Source: Haemophilus parahaemolyticus
GTDB lineage: Bacteria > Pseudomonadota > Gammaproteobacteria > Enterobacterales > Pasteurellaceae
Length of the DNA stretch: 29,057 bases
Direction: 5' to 3'
Assembly (NCBI RefSeq): GCF_018373095.1
Contig: NZ_JAHAHT010000011.1
Location: 1 to 29,057, forward strand
Shown here: positions 1 through 7,219 of the stretch, one piece after another
How positions within the stretch are numbered: position 1 is the stretch's first letter
Layout of the letters: every line of letters starts with the position of its first letter
Program-made: the position numbers and the translations under genes
Notes under the pieces: generated by a model
Seen by the model: only the letters and a program-made list of their open reading frames with translations
The model's database searches: none
Told to the model about the DNA's origin: nothing

Positions 1-29
1 TAAGGTAATAGCCATTATACGATGCCCGC
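1..29 (-). tRNA. tRNA-Gly, 5' part only (cut by window edge)
   Basis: The complement of this stretch starts GCGGGCATCGTATAATGGCT and continues to TTACC, the acceptor stem and D-arm of bacterial tRNA-Gly (TCC type). The anticodon and 3' half lie outside the window, so the isoacceptor is inferred from the 5' half and from the conserved Thr-Tyr-Gly order. It is the third gene of the minus-strand tRNA operon that starts at position 267. Confidence 0.8.
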
Positions 30-71
30 TGTTCTAAATTCGTCTGTCCCAATGTGCGATTCAACAAGAAA

Positions 72-156
72 TGGTGGAGGGAGAAGGATTCGAACCTTCG
101 AAGGCTGAGCCAACAGATTTACAGTCTGCCCCCTTTGGCCGCTCGGGAATCCCTCC
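72..156 (-). tRNA. tRNA-Tyr (anticodon GTA)
   Basis: Read on the minus strand, an 85-nt class II tRNA with a long variable arm. The acceptor stem GGAGGG pairs with CCCTCC and CCA is encoded at the 3' end. The anticodon loop contains CTGTAAA, so the anticodon is GTA. It lies 35 nt downstream of tRNA-Thr in the same operon. Confidence 0.97.
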
Positions 157-191
157 ACAACAATTGAATACTTGATTAAACATTGCAGGAA

Positions 192-267
<76 letters not shown>

Positions 268-295
268 GTTGCGTTGTCGTAAGCAAGTGAGGCGT

Positions 296-323
296 ATTAT
301 AGAGATTTTTGGAAACTGTGCAA
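296..323 (-). promoter_or_regulatory. Promoter of the tRNA operon
   Basis: On the minus strand there is TTGCAC (318-323), a 16-bp spacer and a perfect TATAAT (296-301), followed by the GC-rich discriminator ACGCCTC. That discriminator type is usual for stringently controlled stable-RNA promoters. The first tRNA base is about 29 bp beyond the -10 box. Confidence 0.88.
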
Positions 324-510
324 GCGTTTTTTCTAAAAAATTAAAAAAAAACATTTCTTTGCTTATTTTGCGATCTAAATGTTGATTTTTTGTAACTTTT
401 TACTTTTTTTACAAGAATAAATCCCCAAAAAATTCCATTTATATTGTATAGTTTGCATCATTCTTTTTGCTTAAAAAGCAAAATTTAGGTTAAAAATAGA
501 GATTTTGGCA

Positions 511-1461
511 ATGAGCCTTGAAAAAACCAGCAAAATTACCCCTTTTTTAACATTTGATCGTAGCCAATGGGCGGAATTACGCAAATCAGTACCGTTAAAA
601 TTAACCGAACAAGACCTCAAACCCTTGCTCGGCTTTAACGAAGACCTCTCTTTAGAAGAAGTACGCACTATTTATCTACCGCTTGCCCGTTTAATTAACT
701 ATTACATTGAAGAAAACCTCAAGCGCCAAGCCGTTTTACACCGCTTTTTAGATGTTGAGCCACCAAAAGTACCTTACATTATTAGTATCGCAGGAAGTGT
801 TTCGGTAGGCAAAAGCACCTCAGCACGTATTTTACAAGCCCTACTTTCAAATTACCCTGAACCACGAAAAGTCGATTTAATCACCACCGACGGCTTTCTC
901 TACCCGCTAAAAACCTTGGAAGAGAAAAACCTACTCAAACGCAAAGGGTTTCCTGAGTCGTATGATATTTATCGCTTAATTGAATTTGTTTCCGATCTTA
1001 AATCAGGTAAACAAAGCGTAAAAGCCCCGATTTATTCACATTTGACCTACGACATCATCCCCGACCAATTTAACGTAGTCGAACAACCCGACATCGTAAT
1101 TTTAGAAGGCTTGAACGTGCTCCAAAGCGGAATGAATTACCCTGCCAGCCCGCACAATGCTTTTGTCTCCGATTTCGTAGATTTTTCTATTTATGTCGAT
1201 GCTGATGAAACCTTATTAAAACAGTGGTATATTTACCGTTTTCTGAAATTCCGCCGCAGTGCATTTTCAGACCCAAATTCCTACTTCCATCACTACTCAG
1301 CATTATCGGAAGAAGAGGCAATCCAAACCGCCTCTACCATTTGGGAAGAAATCAACGGCTTAAACTTGAAGAAAAACATTCTGCCAAGCCGAGACCGTGC
1401 GGATTTAATCCTCACCAAAGGCGAAAACCACGAAATCCAGACGGTGAAATTAAGAAAATAA
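511..1461 (+). CDS. coaA: Pantothenate kinase (type I)
   Basis: Phosphorylates pantothenate to 4'-phosphopantothenate with ATP, the first and controlling step of coenzyme A synthesis, in the cytoplasm. With the ATG at 511 the protein has 316 residues, the length of E. coli CoaA. An in-frame TTG six bases upstream is less likely as the start. The Walker A loop GSVSVGKST is at about residues 95-103, followed by the family segment DLITTDGFLYP, YDIYRL and the C-terminal LPSRDRADLIL. The gene is transcribed away from the tRNA operon, with about 240 bp of AT-rich DNA between them. No clear Shine-Dalgarno sequence is seen. Confidence 0.97.
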   Translation: MSLEKTSKITPFLTFDRSQWAELRKSVPLKLTEQDLKPLLGFNEDLSLEEVRTIYLPLARLINYYIEENLKRQAVLHRFLDVEPPKVPYIISIAGSVSVGKSTSARILQALLSNYPEPRKVDLITTDGFLYPLKTLEEKNLLKRKGFPESYDIYRLIEFVSDLKSGKQSVKAPIYSHLTYDIIPDQFNVVEQPDIVILEGLNVLQSGMNYPASPHNAFVSDFVDFSIYVDADETLLKQWYIYRFLKFRRSAFSDPNSYFHHYSALSEEEAIQTASTIWEEINGLNLKKNILPSRDRADLILTKGENHEIQTVKLRK

Positions 1462-1464
1462 CTC

Positions 1465-1513
1465 TAGCCTCAAAGAGGCTAATTTATACGTAACCTAGGG
1501 CGAAAGCACTAGG
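1465..1513 (+). other. Two small hairpins after coaA
   Basis: The first hairpin has arms TAGCCTC/GAGGCTA (1465-1481, loop AAA) and only a poor T tail (ATTTAT), so it may be a weak coaA terminator. The second (1494-1513) pairs CCTAG with CTAGG and ends in GC-GAAA-GC, a GNRA tetraloop. It lies just before the ccmG start at 1530 and could shape the mRNA leader. Confidence 0.5.
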
Positions 1514-1529
1514 CAATAGAGAAATAATT

Positions 1530-2075
1530 ATGAACAAAAAACTCTTTCTTCCTTTAGTTATATTTATCACGCTTTGCATCGCTTTAATGGTTCAACTCTT
1601 TCGCAATGGCAACGGCGATGACCCGAAAAAACTCGAATCAGCACTTATCGGCAAGCCTGTGCCCACATTCAAACTAGAATCGGTGCAAGACGAAACCAAA
1701 ATGCTAGATGAAAAAATTATTAAAACAGGTACGCCTCGCCTTCTTACTGTTTGGGCAACGTGGTGTCCGACTTGCTATGCGGAGCACGCTTATTTAACTG
1801 AGCTTGCTAAACAAGGCATAGAGATTGTTGGTATTGATTATAAGGATGAACGTACCAAAGCAATGAAATTTCTAATGAATTACGGCAATCCATTTAAAGC
1901 GATAGTGTATGATCCGAAAGGCTCACTTGGCTTAGATTTAGGCGTATATGGTGCACCTGAAACCTTTGTGATTGATGGCAACGGCATTATTCTCTACCGC
2001 CACGCAGGGGATGTGAATGAAAACGTGTGGAATGAAACGTTGAAGCCGATTTATGATAATGCGAAAGCACAATAA
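1530..2075 (+). CDS. ccmG: Cytochrome c maturation thioredoxin-like protein (CcmG/DsbE type)
   Basis: A periplasmic, membrane-anchored thiol reductase that, in this family, keeps apocytochrome c or its partner CcmH reduced for haem attachment. The protein has 181 residues. An uncleaved signal anchor spans residues 4-23. A thioredoxin fold follows with the active site WCPTC (Cys79, Cys82), and a probable cis-proline lies in GAPET (Pro143), the usual CcmG motif. It is the first of three genes (ccmG, ccmH, ccmI) on one strand, with only 22 bp to the next start. No ccmF/nrfE haem lyase gene is next to it, so the set is incomplete here. It could belong to a nitrite-reductase (Nrf) branch rather than the main Ccm operon. 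Confidence 0.93.
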   Translation: MNKKLFLPLVIFITLCIALMVQLFRNGNGDDPKKLESALIGKPVPTFKLESVQDETKMLDEKIIKTGTPRLLTVWATWCPTCYAEHAYLTELAKQGIEIVGIDYKDERTKAMKFLMNYGNPFKAIVYDPKGSLGLDLGVYGAPETFVIDGNGIILYRHAGDVNENVWNETLKPIYDNAKAQ

Positions 2076-2097
2076 CGATATAAATAGAAAACTCAAG

Positions 2098-2562
2098 ATG
2101 AAAAAACTTCTCTCTCTGTTCATTTTCACGGCAACTGTTGCCACCGCTGCCCCTATCGAATTCAATCAATTCGATAGTCCGCAGCAGGAGGCAGATTATC
2201 AATCGCTTATCCAGACCTTACGTTGCCCGCAATGTCAGAACAACAATATTGCTGATTCAAACGCGACTATCGCAACAGATATGCGTGCCAAAACCTTAGA
2301 GCTACTCAAACAGGGCAAAAACAAGGACGAAGTGGTGGAATATATGGTTGAACGCTATGGCAATTTTGTCACCTACGATCCACCTCTTACCCCTGCTACT
2401 ATTTTCTTGTGGATATTGCCTATACTACTTATCTTATCGGGTATTAGCTTGATTTTGATGCGTAAGAAAAAAGGCTCACAAGCGGTTGAAAAATCGCAAG
2501 ATCTTGCAAAATCAGCGCAAGATAAAGCACGTTTGGCAAAAATTCTTAATGATAAGGAATAA
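2098..2562 (+). CDS. ccmH: CcmH/NrfF-type cytochrome c biogenesis protein
   Basis: A thiol-disulfide partner in haem ligation to apocytochrome c, anchored in the inner membrane and facing the periplasm. The ATG at 2098 is preferred over an in-frame ATG at 2053 because it begins directly with a signal peptide (MKKLLSLFIFTATVATAA) and avoids overlap with ccmG. The product has 154 residues. The family active site LRCPQCQNN (CxxC) is in the N-terminal third, and one membrane segment (TIFLWILPILLILSGISLIL) is followed by a basic tail. Only the short domain is present. The TPR part encoded by fused E. coli ccmH is a separate gene here (ccmI, 3 bp downstream). An exact uptake-signal word is embedded near the C-terminus. 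Confidence 0.93.
   Translation: MKKLLSLFIFTATVATAAPIEFNQFDSPQQEADYQSLIQTLRCPQCQNNNIADSNATIATDMRAKTLELLKQGKNKDEVVEYMVERYGNFVTYDPPLTPATIFLWILPILLILSGISLILMRKKKGSQAVEKSQDLAKSAQDKARLAKILNDKE
2478..2486 (+). repeat. DNA-uptake signal word (within ccmH)
   Basis: Exact ACAAGCGGT, the core uptake sequence described for the A. pleuropneumoniae/Mannheimia branch of Pasteurellaceae. It lies inside the ccmH coding region. Confidence 0.75.
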
Positions 2563-2565
2563 CCT

Positions 2566-3480
2566 ATGACCTTTTGGCTCATTACTTTGGCGATCACGTT
2601 GGTGATCTGCTTCATCGGTTTTTACCCGCTTTTAAAAAGCAAACAGCAATTGAACGGTACGCAACGTTCCACGCTCAACAAGCACTTTTACTTCCAACGT
2701 TTAAAAGAAGTGGAGCAAGAGGCAAACGAGGGCGTGATTGAAGATGTGGAGCAGACCAAACAAGAATTACAACAGAGCTTGTTAGACGATATTCCCGAAG
2801 AAGCCGAGCAACAAGCCAGCACACAAGCGGTCAAAAAAGGCTGGTTTGTTGCGATTCTTGTTGCGGTTGGAGCGATTAGCACAGCAGCTTATATCTCCGT
2901 CGGCTCGTGGCAGGCGTCAGATATGGTCAATATGACACATAAAAAGCTGGAATATTTTTACGATCGTATTAAAAACGAAGACACGAACCCGTTGTCTGAA
3001 GCAGAGCTAAATCAATTCGCAGTAGCATTGCGTGCCGATTTACAAGAGCACCCAAATAATGCAAAAGGTTGGTTTATGCTTGGACAAGTGGGGATGGCAA
3101 AAGATGATGGTCAGCTTGCCTATGAAAGCTACGGCAAAGCAACACAACTTGAGCCGAAAAATATGCAATATAAATCAAGCTATGCACAATTGTTGATGCT
3201 CTCTCAAGATAAAGCAGATAAAGAAAAAGGAAAAGCCTTACTGTCTGAACTGTTGCGGGAAGATCACACCAACCTTGATGCGTTAAGTATGCTAGCATTT
3301 AGTGCTTTCGAAGAGGAAGATTACAAAATGGCAGCGATGACGTGGGGAATGATGTTGAAGCTGATTCCTGAAGATAATCCGCGTCGTAAAACGGTAGAAA
3401 AAAGTATTGATATGGCAATGCAAATGCAAAAAATGCAAGAGCAAAAAGCGGCTGAAGCGGTGAAAGAAAATCAAAAGTAA
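2566..3480 (+). CDS. ccmI: Cytochrome c biogenesis TPR protein CcmI/NrfG-like
   Basis: Holds apocytochrome c for the haem ligation complex in related systems. The protein has 304 residues with a membrane segment at about 2-21, a soluble loop typed KHFYFQRLKEVE as in CcmI, and a second membrane segment at about 93-112. A periplasmic TPR region follows (GWFMLGQVGMAKDDGQLAYE, then two further helical repeats up to about residue 280), and the tail is Gln/Lys-rich. It begins 3 bp after the ccmH stop, so the genes are almost certainly co-transcribed. An exact uptake word sits at 2823-2831. Confidence 0.9.
   Translation: MTFWLITLAITLVICFIGFYPLLKSKQQLNGTQRSTLNKHFYFQRLKEVEQEANEGVIEDVEQTKQELQQSLLDDIPEEAEQQASTQAVKKGWFVAILVAVGAISTAAYISVGSWQASDMVNMTHKKLEYFYDRIKNEDTNPLSEAELNQFAVALRADLQEHPNNAKGWFMLGQVGMAKDDGQLAYESYGKATQLEPKNMQYKSSYAQLLMLSQDKADKEKGKALLSELLREDHTNLDALSMLAFSAFEEEDYKMAAMTWGMMLKLIPEDNPRRKTVEKSIDMAMQMQKMQEQKAAEAVKENQK
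2823..2831 (+). repeat. DNA-uptake signal word (within ccmI)
   Basis: Exact ACAAGCGGT followed by C and an A run, matching the extended form of the Apl-type uptake sequence. It is inside ccmI. Confidence 0.75.
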
Positions 3481-3514
3481 GATAACCAAATAAACTAATT
3501 TCTTCGGAAACAAA

Positions 3515-3677
3515 ACTGCCAAATCTCCCCTCCCCCTCTTTGCTAAAGAGGGGTTTAAATCATACTAAAATTGGCTTTTAGTGTTCTACTTCAACATTAG
3601 TATTTAAAACTGTTGAGCATAATTTACTAAGGAATAATCCCCTCTTTAGCAAAGAGGGGGAGGGGAGATTTGGCAGT
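3515..3677. repeat. 163-bp element with perfect 39-bp inverted terminal repeats
   Basis: The left arm 3515-3553 and right arm 3639-3677 are exact reverse complements over 39 bp, with an 85-bp AT-rich centre. Each arm also contains its own hairpin (CCCCTCTTT-gct-AAAGAGGGG), so each end can fold alone or pair with the other. No ORF lies in the centre. It follows the ccmI stop and reaches to 40 bp before the mog start. It looks like a REP- or MITE-type intergenic repeat and may also end ccmI transcripts, although no T run follows the hairpins. Confidence 0.85.
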
Positions 3678-3717
3678 AGTCATTTACGGAGAAATTAGCA
3701 CAAAAAGAGAATATAAA

Positions 3718-4302
3718 ATGCTAAACAAACAAAAACTCAAAGTCGGATTAGTGTCTGTTTCCGACCGTGCCTCGCAAGGCGTTTATGCAGACCAAGGCAT
3801 TCCTGCTTTACAAAGTTGGTTGGAAAAAGCCCTTATAGATGAATTTGATGTGGAGGTGCGTTTAATTCCTGATGAACAGCCGCTTATTGAGCAAACATTG
3901 ATTGAATTGGTCGATAAGGCGAAATGCCATTTAGTTCTGACCACAGGCGGTACAGGACCTGCGAAACGTGATGTGACGCCTGATGCCACCCTTGCGATTG
4001 CCGACCGTGAAATGCCAGGCTTTGGCGAGCAAATGCGTCAAGTCAGCCTGCAATTTGTACCAACAGCAATTCTTTCTCGCCAAGTCGGTGTGATTCGTGG
4101 AGAAAGTTTAATTCTTAACTTACCAGGGCAGCCGAAAGCAATACAAGAAACGTTGGAAGGCGTAAAAGACGAAAACGGCAAAACAATGGTAAAAGGCGTT
4201 TTCTCCGCCGTGCCTTATTGCTTGCAATTACTCAGTGAGATTTATATCGACACCCACACTGATGTGTGCGAAAGTTTCCGTCCAAAATCAGCAAGAAAAT
4301 AG
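3718..4302 (+). CDS. mog: Molybdopterin adenylyltransferase (Mog)
   Basis: Adenylylates molybdopterin before molybdenum insertion, a late step of molybdenum cofactor synthesis in the cytoplasm. The ATG at 3718 gives 194 residues, matching E. coli Mog (195). A TTG farther upstream would start inside the inverted repeat and adds non-family residues. Family motifs are VSVSDRAS near the N-terminus, TTGGTG (75-80), the following RDVTPDAT, and LPGQPKA near the C-terminal third. It lies between the inverted repeat and a DsbA-like gene 25 bp downstream. Mog supports molybdoenzymes, which fits a bacterium with anaerobic respiration. Confidence 0.95.
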   Translation: MLNKQKLKVGLVSVSDRASQGVYADQGIPALQSWLEKALIDEFDVEVRLIPDEQPLIEQTLIELVDKAKCHLVLTTGGTGPAKRDVTPDATLAIADREMPGFGEQMRQVSLQFVPTAILSRQVGVIRGESLILNLPGQPKAIQETLEGVKDENGKTMVKGVFSAVPYCLQLLSEIYIDTHTDVCESFRPKSARK

Positions 4303-4327
4303 AGCTGCAAAATAAGTAAAAATAACG

Positions 4328-5038
4328 ATGAAATTACGACATTATTTAACCGCTTTGCTCGGTTTGATGGTTGCTTTACCCAACTTTGCAAGCGAACCTG
4401 AAAAGAAAACTACAAGTGAGACTTCGCAAAAAACCGAAGAAAAACAACCGCTTTTCAAAGATGGTAAGGATTTCTTTTCCTACATTAAACCGATTAAAGT
4501 CGATGTACCAAAGGGCAAAATTTTAATCCAATACTTTTATCAATATGGCTGCAAAAACTGCTTAACAGGGTTAGATTCTCTCAATCTTTATGCTAAAAAT
4601 CATACAGATAAGATCCTGTTGCAAACCTCTCCGAGCTTCGCCAAGGATGAAAATTTCACTAGTGCGATGAATGCAACCTTTAAAGAGTATGGCAAAGCGG
4701 ATTTAAGCCCTCTTTACCTATTTGACAGCCTCGATCGGAAAGAAGAGAAGAGCCTGCTTAAAAGCAATGAGGAAATCCGAGCGTGGCTCAAACGCAATGG
4801 GGTTGATGACCAACGCTTCCATCAACTCTTCCATTCCGAGCCAGTGAAAAAACAGATTGAAAGCGATGTGAATTTGTTTAAGCAATACGGTTCGCCGAAG
4901 TATGTGCCGATGGCAGTGCTAAACGGCAAATATATTTTGTTGCAAAACACGCTTTACAACGATGATTACACCTTCGGGGTGCTAGATTTTTTAGTTGAGA
5001 AACTACAACAAGAACAAGGAGATGACGATGGCAAATAA
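4328..5038 (+). CDS. DsbA-like thiol:disulfide oxidoreductase with a CKNC active site
   Basis: A periplasmic thioredoxin-fold protein of 236 residues. The N-terminal signal peptide (MKLRHYLTALLGLMVALPNFA) is followed by a Lys/Glu/Thr-rich linker to about residue 40. The redox motif is CKNC (Cys75-Cys78) after QYFYQYG, and the probable cis-proline is in KYVPMAVLNGKYIL (Pro194), the layout of E. coli DsbA (CPHC and VPAMFVNGKY). The two residues between the cysteines differ from CPHC, so its redox potential and partner may differ. It lies 25 bp after mog, and its end overlaps mtnN by 11 bp, so translation may be coupled. Family membership is clear. The role as an oxidase or an isomerase-like protein is not. 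Confidence 0.82.
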   Translation: MKLRHYLTALLGLMVALPNFASEPEKKTTSETSQKTEEKQPLFKDGKDFFSYIKPIKVDVPKGKILIQYFYQYGCKNCLTGLDSLNLYAKNHTDKILLQTSPSFAKDENFTSAMNATFKEYGKADLSPLYLFDSLDRKEEKSLLKSNEEIRAWLKRNGVDDQRFHQLFHSEPVKKQIESDVNLFKQYGSPKYVPMAVLNGKYILLQNTLYNDDYTFGVLDFLVEKLQQEQGDDDGK

Positions 5039-5726
5039 AATTGCAATTATTGGTGCGATGCCACAAGAAGTAGAAATTTTATGCGGTTTAATGCTTGAAC
5101 CGAAAACAACAGAAATAGCCAACTGCAAAATTTTTGAAGGTAAAATTAACAACCGCCCTGTTGCAGTATTGCAATCTGGCATTGGAAAAGTAGCCGCTGC
5201 GATGGGCACAACACTACTCATTCAGCAATTCAAACCCGATATGATTATTAACACGGGATCTGCTGGCGGGTTAGATCCAAACTTAAACGTCGGCGATGTG
5301 ATTATTTCAACCGATGTACGTCACCACGATGTGGATGTTACCGCTTTCGGCTATGAGAAAGGACAACTTCCCGCTAATCCAGCGGCATTTTTACCAAATG
5401 AACAATTAGTAGAAGTAGCTAAAAAACAGGCGGAAAAATTAGGCTTAAATGCCGTTTCTGGCTTAATTTGTAGCGGAGATGCATTCATTAACGGGGCAGA
5501 AAAAATCGCTCAAATTCGTGCAAACTTCCCACAAGTTGCCGCAGTTGAAATGGAAGCGGCAGCAATCGCTCAAGTATGCCATGCAATGAATGTGCCATTT
5601 GTGGTAGTACGTGCCATTTCAGATGTTGCCGATAAAGAATCGCATCTCTCATTTGATGAGTTCCTCCCGCTTGCAGCAGAGAAATCATCGGAAATGGTGT
5701 TAGCGATGTTGAATAATTTGAGTTAA
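5028..5726 (+). CDS. mtnN: 5'-methylthioadenosine/S-adenosylhomocysteine nucleosidase
   Basis: Cleaves adenine from methylthioadenosine and S-adenosylhomocysteine, feeding methionine salvage and, with LuxS, autoinducer-2 formation. The ATG at 5028 is chosen because AAGGAG lies about 5 bases upstream, and it gives 232 residues, exactly the E. coli length. An ATG six bases earlier is also in frame. Visible family features are IAIIGAMPQEV with the catalytic Glu, NTGSAGGLD, VEMEAAAIAQVC for substrate binding, and AISDVADKESHLSFDEF with the catalytic Asp. The start lies inside the end of the DsbA-like gene. Confidence 0.96.
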   Translation: MANKIAIIGAMPQEVEILCGLMLEPKTTEIANCKIFEGKINNRPVAVLQSGIGKVAAAMGTTLLIQQFKPDMIINTGSAGGLDPNLNVGDVIISTDVRHHDVDVTAFGYEKGQLPANPAAFLPNEQLVEVAKKQAEKLGLNAVSGLICSGDAFINGAEKIAQIRANFPQVAAVEMEAAAIAQVCHAMNVPFVVVRAISDVADKESHLSFDEFLPLAAEKSSEMVLAMLNNLS

Positions 5727-5780
5727 TTTTTCTCTTGCAAAATTTTAGTTAAAATCGACCGCTTATTCGCAAAAATTTTG

Positions 5781-5828
5781 TATAATGATACGTCTTTCTT
5801 GCCACTGCTTTTGCAGTGGTCTTTTTTT
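5781..5828 (+). terminator. Rho-independent terminator, with a TATAAT box just before it
   Basis: The hairpin CCACTGC-TTTT-GCAGTGG (5802-5819) is followed by a T run (5820-5828), a strong intrinsic terminator after mtnN. A perfect TATAAT lies at 5781-5786, only 15 bp before the hairpin, but no good -35 hexamer is at the right distance. If it is a promoter, the hairpin would end most transcripts at once and act as an attenuator ahead of rimO (start 5850). Confidence 0.8.
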
Positions 5829-5849
5829 AATTGATTACCCTATTAATTT

Positions 5850-7184
5850 ATGATGAATTCAACCCCAAATATTGGTTTTATTAGTCTTGGTTGTCCCAAA
5901 AACTTAGTGGACTCCGAGCGTATTTTGACTGAACTCCGTTCAGATGGTTATAACATTATTCCTAGCTATGAAGGTGCGGATTTAGTAATCGTCAACACCT
6001 GTGGTTTTATTGATAGTGCCGTGCAGGAATCACTAGAAAGTATTGGTGAAGCATTAGAAGCCAATGGTAAGGTAATTGTAACGGGCTGCCTTGGTGCAAA
6101 AGAAAATCAGATCCGCGAAGTACATCCAAAAGTGCTAGAAATCACAGGCCCGCACAGCTATGAAGCGGTAATGAAACACGTGCACAAATATGTACCGAAA
6201 CCAGAATATAACCCATACTTGAGTTTAGTGCCAAAACAAGGGGTGAAACTCACGCCGAAGCATTACGCTTATTTGAAAATCTCCGAAGGTTGCGACCATC
6301 GTTGTACCTTCTGCATTATCCCTTCAATGCGTGGAGATTTAGACAGCCGTTCTATCGTGCAAGTTTTAGACGAGGCAAAACGCCTTGTGGATGCAGGCGT
6401 GAAAGAGATTTTAGTCGTTTCGCAAGATACTTCAGCTTACGCCTTAGACAAGAAAAAAGAAGAGGGCACAAAAACCGTTTTCTGGAACGGAATGCCAATT
6501 AAAAATGATTTAATGAGCCTGTGCGAACAGCTTGGCTCATTAGGCGTTTGGGTGCGTTTGCACTATGTTTATCCTTATCCCCACGTGGATAATTTAATCC
6601 CATTAATGGCACAGGGAAAAATCCTGCCGTATTTAGATATTCCACTCCAACACGCCAGCCCGAAAATATTAAAAGCGATGAAACGCCCCGGCTCAATTGA
6701 ACGCACGCTTGAACGCATCAAAAAATGGCGTGAAATCTGCCCAGAATTAACGCTTCGTTCAACCTTTATCGTCGGCTTCCCTGGTGAAACGGAAGAAGAT
6801 TTCCAGATGTTGTTGGATTTCTTAAAAGAAGCACAACTCGACCGTGTTGGTTGCTTTAAATTCAGCCCTGTAGAAGGCGCACCTGCAACCGATATGGCAG
6901 ACCAAGTGCCAGAAGAGGTGAAAGAAGAGCGTTTCCACCGCTTTATGCAGTTACAGCAAGAAATCTCAAGCGGTCGATTACAACAAAAAATTGGCAAAAC
7001 CCTTGCGGTGATTGTCGATGAAATTGACGAAGAAGGCATTATCGGCCGCTCAATGGCAGACGCTCCTGAAATTGATGGTGTAGTTTATGTTGATAATCTT
7101 TCAAACCAACCTGTTCAAGTGGGGCAGATTATTTCTGTGACCATTACCAATGCAGACGAGTATGATCTATGGGGAACGTGTTAA
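5850..7184 (+). CDS. rimO: Ribosomal protein S12 methylthiotransferase
   Basis: A radical-SAM enzyme that adds a methylthio group to an aspartate of ribosomal protein S12. The 444 residues match the family length. The N-terminal domain carries Cys15 (SLGCPKNLVDSE), Cys51 (NTCGFID) and Cys80 (VTGCLGA) for one iron-sulfur cluster. The radical-SAM triad is CDHRCTFC (148, 152, 155), and a C-terminal TRAM domain ends the protein. Two ATG codons stand in tandem at 5850 and 5853, and no Shine-Dalgarno sequence is evident before them. The gene converges on the IclR regulator gene. Confidence 0.97.
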   Translation: MMNSTPNIGFISLGCPKNLVDSERILTELRSDGYNIIPSYEGADLVIVNTCGFIDSAVQESLESIGEALEANGKVIVTGCLGAKENQIREVHPKVLEITGPHSYEAVMKHVHKYVPKPEYNPYLSLVPKQGVKLTPKHYAYLKISEGCDHRCTFCIIPSMRGDLDSRSIVQVLDEAKRLVDAGVKEILVVSQDTSAYALDKKKEEGTKTVFWNGMPIKNDLMSLCEQLGSLGVWVRLHYVYPYPHVDNLIPLMAQGKILPYLDIPLQHASPKILKAMKRPGSIERTLERIKKWREICPELTLRSTFIVGFPGETEEDFQMLLDFLKEAQLDRVGCFKFSPVEGAPATDMADQVPEEVKEERFHRFMQLQQEISSGRLQQKIGKTLAVIVDEIDEEGIIGRSMADAPEIDGVVYVDNLSNQPVQVGQIISVTITNADEYDLWGTC

Positions 7185-7195
7185 TTGCTTGATTG

Positions 7196-7219
7196 AAGGC
7201 TGATCGAAGAATCAGCCTT
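7196..7219. terminator. Bidirectional terminator between rimO and the IclR gene
   Basis: AAGGCTGAT (7196-7204) pairs with ATCAGCCTT (7211-7219). On the plus strand it is followed by TATTCTCTTTTT. It overlaps the last codons of the minus-strand regulator gene and serves two convergent genes. Confidence 0.8.

Noticed and set aside
1224..1493. 89-codon plus-strand ORF overlapping the end of coaA
   Set aside because: Out-of-frame shadow of coaA with no family features.
2053..2100. Earlier ATG start for ccmH at 2053
   Set aside because: It would overlap ccmG and place polar residues before the signal peptide. The ATG at 2098 starts the signal peptide directly.
3515..3677. Insertion sequence with transposase
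   Set aside because: The 85-bp centre has no room for a transposase gene. It is only a repeat element.
3670..3720. TTG start for mog at 3670
   Set aside because: It begins inside the inverted repeat, adds 16 residues not in the family, and the ATG at 3718 gives the normal length.
6575..7039. 154-codon minus-strand ORF inside rimO
   Set aside because: Antisense shadow of a well-conserved gene, with Ser-rich accidental composition.
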